The notes under the pieces: generated by a model
What the model was told of the DNA's origin: nothing
The model's database searches: none
What the model saw: the letters and a program-made list of their open reading frames with translations, nothing else
NCBI RefSeq assembly: GCF_016862975.1
Contig: NZ_BONZ01000087.1
Span: 1 to 64,000 of the forward strand
Length of the DNA stretch: 64,000 nucleotides
From: Rugosimonospora africana
GTDB lineage: Bacteria; Actinomycetota; Actinomycetes; Mycobacteriales; Micromonosporaceae
Reading direction: 5' to 3'
Made by a program: the position numbers and the translations under genes
Shown: one piece after another, positions 25,838-32,463 of the stretch
Position numbering within the stretch: the first letter of the stretch is position 1
Layout: every line of letters begins with the position of its first letter

Positions 25838-27481
25838 TCAGTGCGAGGCGGGAACCGCGTCGGCCACCTGCTCGGCGTTGTCGTCCGGGGTGTCCGCGCG
25901 CCTGCGCTTGACCAGCACCACCGACAGCGCGGCCAGCGCCATCACGCCGATCGGCAGCCACAGCGTCACCCGCATCGCGTTGGTGAACCCGGTGTCGAAC
26001 ACCGTCTTCCCGATCGCCTTGAGGACCTTCGCGACGTCGGCCGGGGTGCCGTCGGGCACTTTGATCGCGTTCTGGCCGGCGCCGACGTCGAGGTTGCCCG
26101 AGGCGTTCTTGAACCCGCTGATGAAACCGCCACGGAACTGCGGAGGCAGCTTGCCGGCGTTGTTCGCGGCGGCCGTTCCCAGCTTGCTGGACAACTGCGC
26201 CTGCAGCAGCGCGCCGACGGCCGCCGAACCGACGACACCGCCCAGCTGGCGGGTGGTGTTGATGAGTCCGGACGCGGCGCCGGCCATCCGCGGTTCGATG
26301 TTGCGCATCGCGATGGTCTGCAGCGGCGCGAACGTCATGCCCAGGCCGAAGCCAGCCACGATCAGGCCGGGCAGCAGTTCCCAGCGGGACATGCCCAGGT
26401 GCGAGGAGGCCACCAGGACGCCCATGCCGCCGGCGAACAGACCGACGCCGAAGAACAGGAGCCACTTGCCGCCGACCCGGTCGGCGAATCGTCCGGCCAG
26501 CGGCGCGATGAACATCGAGATGACCGACATGGGGGCGGTGGTCAGGCCGGCCTGCAGCGCGCTGAGCCCGAGGACGGACTGCAGGAAGATGGTCAGCGGC
26601 AGGAACAGCCCGAGCATGCCGAAGCTGATCGCGGCGACCACGCCGTTCATGATGGAGAAGTTGCGGTCCCGGAAGATCGAGAACGGGATCAGCGGTTCGC
26701 CGTTGCGCTCGATCCACTGCAGGTACATGAACACGGCGAGCATCACCACGCCGACCGCGATGATCTCCACGATCGTGATCGGTCCCCAGACCTTGCCCCA
26801 GTCGTGCGACTGGCCCTCGATCAGCCCGAACACGATCAGGAACAGCGCGGCGGTGGACAGCGCGACACCCGGGACGTCCAGCTTGTGCCGGCGGTTGAGC
26901 TTCAGGTTCGGCATCACGATCGCGGCCATCACCAGCGCGATGATGCCGACCGGCACGTTGACGAAGAAGATCCAGCGCCAGCCGTAGTCGGTCACCAGCC
27001 AGCCGCCGAGCACCGGGCCCGCGACGGTGGCCACGCCGGCCACCGAGCCCCAGATGCCGAACGCGGCCCCGCGCTTCTCCGGCGGGAAGATCATCGTGAT
27101 CACGGACAGGGTCTGCGGCGTGAGCAGCGCGCCGCCGAAGCCCTGGATCACCCGGAACACGATGAGCTGGGTCGGGTCGTGCGCGAACCCGCACGCCGCC
27201 GACGCCGCGGTGAAGATGACCAGGCCGGTCATGAACAGAACCTTGGGGCCGTACAGGTCGCCGATGCGCCCGGCGGTGATCAGCAGTACGGCGTACACGA
27301 GGATGTAAGCGTTCAGGATCCACAGCAGGTCGGACAGTTGGGCGTCCAGCCCGGTCGCCAGCGCCGGGATCGCCACGTTCACGATCGTGGTGTCCAGCAG
27401 GATCATGAAGAAGCCGAGGCAGAGCGCGATCAGCACCAGCCAGGGGTTGTACCGGCGCTCTTGCTGGGCCGGTGCGGTCAT
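25838..27481 (-). CDS. DHA2-type MFS multidrug exporter
   Basis: 547 aa, 14 predicted membrane helices, proton-driven efflux at the cytoplasmic membrane. The motif-C-like ITAGRIGDLYGPK and the DTTIVNVAIPAL sequence in helix 1, typical of EmrB/QacA transporters, are visible. A large non-membrane segment precedes the last helix (about residues 430-500). The ATG at 27481 overlaps the padR stop (ATGA), so it is translated together with its PadR regulator. A strong hairpin follows. The drug specificity is unknown. Confidence 0.93.
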   Translation of the reverse strand: MTAPAQQERRYNPWLVLIALCLGFFMILLDTTIVNVAIPALATGLDAQLSDLLWILNAYILVYAVLLITAGRIGDLYGPKVLFMTGLVIFTAASAACGFAHDPTQLIVFRVIQGFGGALLTPQTLSVITMIFPPEKRGAAFGIWGSVAGVATVAGPVLGGWLVTDYGWRWIFFVNVPVGIIALVMAAIVMPNLKLNRRHKLDVPGVALSTAALFLIVFGLIEGQSHDWGKVWGPITIVEIIAVGVVMLAVFMYLQWIERNGEPLIPFSIFRDRNFSIMNGVVAAISFGMLGLFLPLTIFLQSVLGLSALQAGLTTAPMSVISMFIAPLAGRFADRVGGKWLLFFGVGLFAGGMGVLVASSHLGMSRWELLPGLIVAGFGLGMTFAPLQTIAMRNIEPRMAGAASGLINTTRQLGGVVGSAAVGALLQAQLSSKLGTAAANNAGKLPPQFRGGFISGFKNASGNLDVGAGQNAIKVPDGTPADVAKVLKAIGKTVFDTGFTNAMRVTLWLPIGVMALAALSVVLVKRRRADTPDDNAEQVADAVPASH

Positions 27482-28077
27482 GACGGAGACTCCTTGATCT
27501 CGTCGTCGGTCCACGGCAGCGTGCCGGACCGGATCTCGCTGATCAGCTCTCGTACCCACTCGAGTTCCGCCCGACGGGTGGCGTGGCGGAACTCATGGTC
27601 GAGCAGGGATGTGCGGGGCAGCCCTCGTTTGGTCAGGCTCGTGTGCACCTGTTCGTCGGCGGCCAGGCGTGCCTCCAGCGCGGTCATCCGGTACTCCAGC
27701 AGCCGGACGGCCTCCTCACGGTCCAGAGTGCGCAGCATCTCCACGGCCGTGACGAAGACCGGATATTCCTCCTCCGGGTAGCGCACGAGGTTGCGCAGGT
27801 TGTCCAGGTAGGCGTCGTGGCCCACCTCGGTGATCGCGTAGACCGTCCGTTCGGGCCGGCGACCCTCCCGGCCGGTCTCCACCGGCTCGATGAGCGTGAG
27901 CTGATGCAGCCGCTCGAACGTGTGGTAGAGCGACCCAGGACGCACCTTGACCGCGTAGTCGATCGCGCGGTCGCGGATGACCTGGTGCACCTCGTACGGA
28001 TGCATGGGGCGCTCGCGCAGCAGCCGCAGGACGGCGAGGCCCAGCGGCGTCAATGCTCGGTGTGGGTTAGTCCGCAT
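27478..28077 (-). CDS. PadR family transcriptional regulator
   Basis: 199 aa. An N-terminal winged helix (LTPLGLAVLRLLRERPMHPYEVHQVIRD, then GSLYHTFERLHQLTLIEP with a Gly-Arg wing) is followed by the C-terminal helical dimerisation domain of the PadR-s2/Vir type. ATG 28077 is chosen because the family N-terminus starts here and GGAG lies 6 nt before it. The gene is coupled to a DHA2 exporter, the common PadR-drug-efflux layout. Its own promoter carries an 18-bp inverted repeat, so it is likely an autorepressor released by the exported compound. Confidence 0.93.
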   Translation of the reverse strand: MRTNPHRALTPLGLAVLRLLRERPMHPYEVHQVIRDRAIDYAVKVRPGSLYHTFERLHQLTLIEPVETGREGRRPERTVYAITEVGHDAYLDNLRNLVRYPEEEYPVFVTAVEMLRTLDREEAVRLLEYRMTALEARLAADEQVHTSLTKRGLPRTSLLDHEFRHATRRAELEWVRELISEIRSGTLPWTDDEIKESPS

Positions 28078-28080
28078 CAG

Positions 28081-28124
28081 ATACTCCGCGTGGAGTATAC
28101 GGCTCGGGCCGCAACGTGTGTCAA
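28081..28124 (-). promoter_or_regulatory. padR-MFS promoter with embedded PadR operator
   Basis: On the minus strand, TTGACA (28124-28119) and TATACT (28099-28094), both consensus, are 19 bp apart. The inverted repeat ATACTCC-GCGT-GGAGTAT (28081-28098) overlaps the -10 with one arm and supplies the padR Shine-Dalgarno GGAG with the other. Confidence 0.8.
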
Positions 28125-28130
28125 TTTCGG

Positions 28131-29111
28131 TCAGACCGGCAGCAGGCCGAGTGCCGCCCTGGCGCGGCGTACCGTGTCCGACCCCCGATTCCGGGCGCGC
28201 TGCGCACCCTCGGCCAGCACCGCGGCGACCCCCGCCGGATCCGCGGCGAGTTCGGCGTAGCGCTGCTGGATCGGGCGCAGCGTCGCGATCACCACGTCGG
28301 CGACCGCCTCCTTGAGCTCCGCGTACGACGAGAACAGGCCCGCGAGCACCTGCGGCGAGTCGTTCACGCAGCTGGCCATGAGGTTCAGCAGGTTGGCGAC
28401 ACCCGGCTGCGCCACCGGGTCGTAGCGCACTTCGCGCCCGGCGTCGGTGGTCGCACGCATGATCTTTCGTCGCAACACCTCCGGGGGATCGAGCAGGAAC
28501 AGCACGCCGGTCGAAGACACATTCGTCTTTCCCATCTTCGCGCTCGGGTCTGACAAATCCATCAACCGTGCGGCGAATGCCGGGAGTACAGGTTTGGGCA
28601 CCACGAACGTCTGCCCGTACCTGCTGTTGAACCGGATAGCCACGTCCCGGGCCAGTTCGAGGTGCTGGGCCTGGTCCTCGCCGACCGGTACCTCGTCGAT
28701 GTCGTGCAGCAGGATGTCCGCGGCCATCATCACCGGGTACGTGAGCAGGGACAGCCGTACCTGCTGCTGGGTGGCCGCCTTCTCCTTGAACTGGATCATC
28801 CGGTGTGCCTCGCCGTAGCTGGTCGCGCACTCCAGCAGGTAGTGCAGCTCGGCGTGCTCCGGTACCTGCGACTGGATGAAGAACGTGCAGTGCTTCGGGT
28901 CGACCCCGGCCGCCAGCAGGAGCGTCGCCACCTCCCGGGTTTTGGAGGCGAGCTGTGCCGGGTCGTGGTCGACCGTCATCGCGTGCAGGTCAGCGATGAA
29001 GATCGACATGTCGGTGCGGTACTGGGCCTGCACGGCGGGAGCGATCGCTCCCAGGTAGTTACCGAGCTGCAGGCGGCCGGTCGGCTTGAAACCGGAGATC
29101 TGGCGGGACAT
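28131..29111 (-). CDS. trpS: Auxiliary tryptophanyl-tRNA synthetase
   Basis: 326 aa, class I synthetase charging tRNA-Trp. The HIGH-equivalent TGRLQLGNYLG is at residues 11-21. The KMSKS loop reads AKMGKT (191-196), a variant I associate with the auxiliary, antibiotic-resistant actinomycete enzymes. The upstream region encodes a 12-residue leader with two adjacent Trp codons and alternative hairpins, matching the attenuation described for the Streptomyces auxiliary, indolmycin-resistant trpS. A second, housekeeping trpS is therefore expected elsewhere. It lies between radC and padR, all on the minus strand, but has its own promoter. Confidence 0.9.
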   Translation of the reverse strand: MSRQISGFKPTGRLQLGNYLGAIAPAVQAQYRTDMSIFIADLHAMTVDHDPAQLASKTREVATLLLAAGVDPKHCTFFIQSQVPEHAELHYLLECATSYGEAHRMIQFKEKAATQQQVRLSLLTYPVMMAADILLHDIDEVPVGEDQAQHLELARDVAIRFNSRYGQTFVVPKPVLPAFAARLMDLSDPSAKMGKTNVSSTGVLFLLDPPEVLRRKIMRATTDAGREVRYDPVAQPGVANLLNLMASCVNDSPQVLAGLFSSYAELKEAVADVVIATLRPIQQRYAELAADPAGVAAVLAEGAQRARNRGSDTVRRARAALGLLPV

Positions 29112-29158
29112 GTGGGGCTCCTGTGGTCAGGGTGGCCGCCGCTCCGGGCATACGACGA

Positions 29159-29181
29159 CGGCCGCCCGGAGTGGGCGGCCG
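29159..29181 (-). terminator. Attenuator terminator hairpin of trpS
   Basis: A 9-bp GC stem (29159-29167 with 29173-29181) around a 5-nt loop lies between the leader peptide and trpS. Its 5' arm (minus strand, 29181-29173) can pair instead with 29215-29208, which overlaps the bases just past the leader stop, forming the antiterminator. Confidence 0.8.
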
Positions 29182-29216
29182 CGTGTGGATCGGGTACGCG
29201 AAAGGGGGGCCGCCCG

Positions 29217-29255
29217 TCAGGGCGCCCACCAGCCGAGGTTCGGCGACATTCGCAT
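29217..29255 (-). CDS. trpS leader peptide with tandem Trp codons
   Basis: Twelve codons, MRMSPNLGWWAP then stop, too short for normal gene calling. The two TGG codons are adjacent (29226-29231). Ribosomes stalling there when charged tRNA-Trp is scarce would leave the antiterminator segment free to form and let transcription reach trpS. A TAGTCT box 6 nt before the ATG suggests a leaderless start at 29255. Confidence 0.85.
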   Translation of the reverse strand: MRMSPNLGWWAP

Positions 29256-29261
29256 GCGTCC

Positions 29262-29267
29262 AGACTA
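29262..29267 (-). promoter_or_regulatory. -10 box (TAGTCT) of the trpS leader transcript
   Basis: Minus-strand TAGTCT ends 6 nt before the leader ATG (29255). Any -35 would fall inside the 3' end of radC. Confidence 0.55.
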
Positions 29268-29281
29268 ACGCAAGCTCGGCG

Positions 29282-29941
29282 TCAGCCGGACACCCGAGAC
29301 CAGCCGTCGTCAGTCAGCACGACATGGTCGAGGAAACGCAGCCCGACCGCGTCGGCGGCCTCCTCGATCCGGGTGGTCGCATCGCGGTCGGCGTCGCTGG
29401 GCGTGGCGTCGCCCGCCGGATGATTGTGAGCGAGAGCGAACGCCTGACCGTCGCGGCGCAGCACCGAGACGATCACCTCACGGACCGGGACCAGCGAACG
29501 CTCCGCCGAGCCCTCGCTGACCACCTCGCAGTGCAGCACGTGGTTGGCGGTGTCGCAGCTGACCACGACGAGGCGCTCACGGGTGCGCCCGCGCAGCATC
29601 GGCGCGACGAGGTCCACCAGGTCGAGCGTGCTGCCGATGTGGAGCCGTTTGTCTGTCGAACCGGCCCGGCGGGCCAGCTCGAACGCGGCGACGACGGCGG
29701 CCGCCTTCGCCGCGCCGATGCCGGGCAGCGCCGTCAGGTCGGCCGGGTGTGCCCGGGCCAGGGCCGGAATCGAACCGTAGGTCGCCAGCATCCGCTCGGC
29801 GAGAGTGTGTGCGCCGGTGCCGCGGCTGCCGCCGGTGCCCAGCACCATGGCCAGCAGTTCCCGATCGGCGAGCGCGGTGGGTCCGAGCGCCGAGAGACGC
29901 TCGCGGGGGCGTTGCGTGCGGGGGAGGTCGGCGATGAGCAT
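29282..29941 (-). CDS. radC: RadC-family JAB-domain protein
   Basis: 219 aa. A helix-hairpin-helix region (about 61-93, TALPGIGAAKAA) is followed by a JAMM/MPN metalloprotease-like domain with H172-N-H174-P and PSDAD (181-185), so the zinc-binding set is intact. The name comes from a DNA-repair phenotype that was later assigned to another gene; the real function of the family is open. Start at ATG 29941. It lies upstream of trpS, whose promoter overlaps its 3' end, and downstream of a sulfotransferase gene on the same strand with a 72-bp gap. Confidence 0.93.
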   Translation of the reverse strand: MLIADLPRTQRPRERLSALGPTALADRELLAMVLGTGGSRGTGAHTLAERMLATYGSIPALARAHPADLTALPGIGAAKAAAVVAAFELARRAGSTDKRLHIGSTLDLVDLVAPMLRGRTRERLVVVSCDTANHVLHCEVVSEGSAERSLVPVREVIVSVLRRDGQAFALAHNHPAGDATPSDADRDATTRIEEAADAVGLRFLDHVVLTDDGWSRVSG

Positions 29942-30013
29942 GTGCGGAGGTTATCGGCGGGGTACGACAGCGACCGAGCGGTCGGCTGGCCACCCGTGCC
30001 GGCCGGCTCGGCG

Positions 30014-31111
30014 TCAGGCGACCCGGCGATGCAGCCACTCGAGCAGGTCGGGCGGAGCGAGCTGGGCGGCACGCGCGTAGTAGCCGGCCAGTTCGTCGTC
30101 GCTGAGAATCTCGCGCCCGGCTCCCGAGGTGCCCCGGCGGAAGAAGAAGCCAGGATCGGCCACGACCCCCGGAGGGGGCGGGACGAGTATGTCTTTGCGG
30201 TCCCTCATCCGCCGGAACGTGGCCGCCTCGGCGAGTACCGGCCAGGACCGCTCCGGAACGGCTATCCCGAGCCTCCCAGCGAGCCGGCGCATCTGGCCCT
30301 CAAGGTCGGTGAGCAGGTCGTCGTAGTGCACCAGCAGCACGTTCGGCTGGTCGCGCCTCGCCCAGGCGTCGGAGAGGTACCGCATGACACCGGACAGCGA
30401 CTCGCCCGCGATCCATTCGAGCAGTACCTCGTGCAGTTCCTCGCGCGACACGTCCGGCGGCTGCGCCGGAGGCGGCGGCCCGAGAGGCGCCGGCTCGGCA
30501 GGCGGTGGCCCGACGGGTGGTGGCCCGACGGGTGGTGGCCCGACGGGTGGTGGCCCGGGAGGTGGTGGGCCAGGAGGACCAGGGGGCCAGGGCGGCGCCG
30601 GCGGCCCGGATGATCCGCCCGACCCAGGCGGCGCGGGCGACCACGGCGACCCGGCCGGTGCGGTGAAGCCCGGCGGCCCGGACAGCCCGGGCGGAGGACC
30701 GGGAGGCGGGCCGGGCGGCGGTGGGGAGCCGGCCGCGCCGTCCTGGTGGTACAGCGACACGAACGCGTCGAGCGGATGACGGGCCGCCACGATGTAGGTG
30801 ACCCGCGGATCGGAAGGAATCCCGTCCAGCGGCGTGTGTGTCTTGATGAAGCGTCGGTGCCGCTGCTCGGCAAGCTGGGCGAAGACCAGCTCCCGCGGCA
30901 CGGCCGGACTCTCCAGCCACGGCGAGAGGTGCCACAGCGGATCCGGCAGCTCCGGGGTCTGGAAGATCAGCAGTGCGCAGATCATCTGCATCCAGGTCGT
31001 TCCGGACTTGCGCTGGGTGCTGATCACGATGTCGCCGGGCCGGAAGCGGAAGCCGAGCCATCTGCCGCTGTCCTCGCCGGGCGGTTCCCAGTGGATCGGG
31101 GCGGACGCCAC
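30014..31111 (-). CDS. PAPS-dependent sulfotransferase with a Pro/Gly-rich insert
   Basis: 365 aa against about 280-300 for the family. The 5'-phosphosulfate loop QRKSGTTWMQ is at residues 33-42, the catalytic-type KTHTPLDG at 90-97 and the 3'-phosphate motif RHPLDAFVSLYHQ at 111-123. Straight after that helix, about 93 residues (127-219) of Pro/Gly/Ala sequence interrupt the fold, with GPPPV units repeated near 186-205. The conserved C-terminal FFRRGTSGAGRE (substrate-lid motif RKG-like) is present. GTG 31111 lies 6 nt after a TAGCCT box, so it may be leaderless. It is divergent from a type III PKS gene, so the natural substrate may be that pathway's phenol. Confidence 0.87.
   Translation of the reverse strand: MASAPIHWEPPGEDSGRWLGFRFRPGDIVISTQRKSGTTWMQMICALLIFQTPELPDPLWHLSPWLESPAVPRELVFAQLAEQRHRRFIKTHTPLDGIPSDPRVTYIVAARHPLDAFVSLYHQDGAAGSPPPPGPPPGPPPGLSGPPGFTAPAGSPWSPAPPGSGGSSGPPAPPWPPGPPGPPPPGPPPVGPPPVGPPPVGPPPAEPAPLGPPPPAQPPDVSREELHEVLLEWIAGESLSGVMRYLSDAWARRDQPNVLLVHYDDLLTDLEGQMRRLAGRLGIAVPERSWPVLAEAATFRRMRDRKDILVPPPPGVVADPGFFFRRGTSGAGREILSDDELAGYYARAAQLAPPDLLEWLHRRVA
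30502..30560 (-). repeat. 15-bp coding repeat (GPPPV units) in the sulfotransferase insert
   Basis: Near-identical 15-bp units (CCCGACGGGTGGTGG on the plus strand) repeat in tandem, each adding one GPPPV pentapeptide. This indicates recent slippage-type expansion. Confidence 0.85.
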
Positions 31112-31117
31112 GCCGCG

Positions 31118-31123
31118 AGGCTA
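31118..31123 (-). promoter_or_regulatory. -10 box (TAGCCT) of the leaderless sulfotransferase gene
   Basis: Minus-strand TAGCCT ends 6 nt before GTG 31111. A second TAGCCT at 31184-31189 on the plus strand may serve the divergent PKS gene. Confidence 0.45.
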
Positions 31124-31242
31124 GCAGGGGATCGGCCGCCATCGCCGCCCGAAAGGAGGGCAGCGGTACTGGCGGCCGCGTCGTAGCCTGTGGCTGGATC
31201 GACGTTCCTGAGGTTGGTTCATCGAACGGGGAAGACCTCTGA

Positions 31243-32385
31243 ATGATTCGTCATGACCCTGCATCGGCGCTTGGCGGTATTGGCTCCCCGGCTGTTGCGG
31301 GGGGCGGCACAGCGGTGATCGCTTCCGTGGCGAGCGCGTTTCCGGACCGTTCCTATTCGCAGGAGGAGATCGGGACTCTCCTCGGCCTGGAGAACAGGGT
31401 CGTCAAGAAGCTCCTCAGTTCGCCCCACATCCAGCGCAGGCACCTCTACCTCCCGGAGGAAGACCCGCAGACCGGGCGGGTGCGCTCCGAATCCGCGGCC
31501 GAGCTGCACGCCAAGTTCCGTGACGGGGCGCGCGAGATCGGGTCACGGGCCATCCGCGCTGCCCTGGACTCCGCCTCGCTGTCGCCGACGGATGTCGACT
31601 ACCTGCTGTGCGTCACCTCCAGCGGCTTCCTGGTGCCCGGGCTCAGTTCGCTGTTCTCGCGGGAACTCGGTTTCAAGCGCGATCTCGTTCGGGCAGATGT
31701 CGTCGGCATGGGCTGCAACGCCGGCCTGAACGGCATGAACCCTCTCGTGCAGTGGGTGAGGAATCATCCGGGCGGGGTGGCGCTTCTGGTCTGCTGCGAA
31801 ATCAACTCCGCGATCTACGTACTCGACGAGACGCCGCGCACCGGCATCGTCAACAGCCTCTTCGGCGACGGGGCGGCAGCGGCCGTGCTCACCGGGTACC
31901 ACGGCAACGGCACCGGACCCGCGCCCTCCCCGCGAACCCCGCGCGTGCTCGACTTCGAGAGCTACTGCATCCCGGAACAGTGGGACGCCATGCGGTTCGA
32001 CTGGAATGCCGCCGCCGGGAAGTGGAGCTTCTATCTCGACCGGGACATCCCGTACGTCATCGGATTCAACATCCGGGAGCCGGTGGAAACGCTGCTCAAG
32101 CGAAACGGCCTCGATCTGTCCGAGGTCAGGCACTGGGTGTTGCACTCCGGCGGGGGTGTGGTGATCGACTCCGCCAAAAGCAGTCTGGGCCTGGAGGAGC
32201 ACGATGTTCGCCACACGCGCTCCGTATTACGCGACTACGGGAACATCTCCAGCGGCAGCTTCCTGGTCAGCCTGCAGCGGCTGCTGGCCGAGGACTGCGC
32301 GGCGGCCGGCGACCGGGGCGTCATGGTGACGATGGGCCCGGGCGCTCAGATCGAAACCGCGCTCCTCGAATTCGGGAGCACCTAG
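31243..32385 (+). CDS. Type III polyketide synthase, DpgA-like
   Basis: 380 aa, chalcone/stilbene synthase superfamily. The catalytic triad is complete: C158 in GMGCNAGLNG, H301 in VLHSGGG and N334 in YGNISSG. The Cys context CNAGLN resembles DpgA (3,5-dihydroxyphenylacetyl-CoA synthase, which condenses four malonyl-CoA) rather than RppA or chalcone synthases. DpgA normally works with DpgB/DpgD enoyl-CoA hydratase-like partners, and none is adjacent here, so the product is open. ATG 31243 has a weak GGGGAAG ribosome-binding site. The next gene, 78 bp on, is a cytochrome b5-desaturase fusion; a sulfotransferase is divergent. Base use looks less GC3-extreme than in flanking housekeeping genes. 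Confidence 0.9.
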   Translation: MIRHDPASALGGIGSPAVAGGGTAVIASVASAFPDRSYSQEEIGTLLGLENRVVKKLLSSPHIQRRHLYLPEEDPQTGRVRSESAAELHAKFRDGAREIGSRAIRAALDSASLSPTDVDYLLCVTSSGFLVPGLSSLFSRELGFKRDLVRADVVGMGCNAGLNGMNPLVQWVRNHPGGVALLVCCEINSAIYVLDETPRTGIVNSLFGDGAAAAVLTGYHGNGTGPAPSPRTPRVLDFESYCIPEQWDAMRFDWNAAAGKWSFYLDRDIPYVIGFNIREPVETLLKRNGLDLSEVRHWVLHSGGGVVIDSAKSSLGLEEHDVRHTRSVLRDYGNISSGSFLVSLQRLLAEDCAAAGDRGVMVTMGPGAQIETALLEFGST

Positions 32386-32463
32386 CTGCCGACGCGACTC
32401 GCGGCAACGCGGACCGGATGACACAACGCACGAGGGTGGGCGGTAGTACCAAGAGGAGGATCG

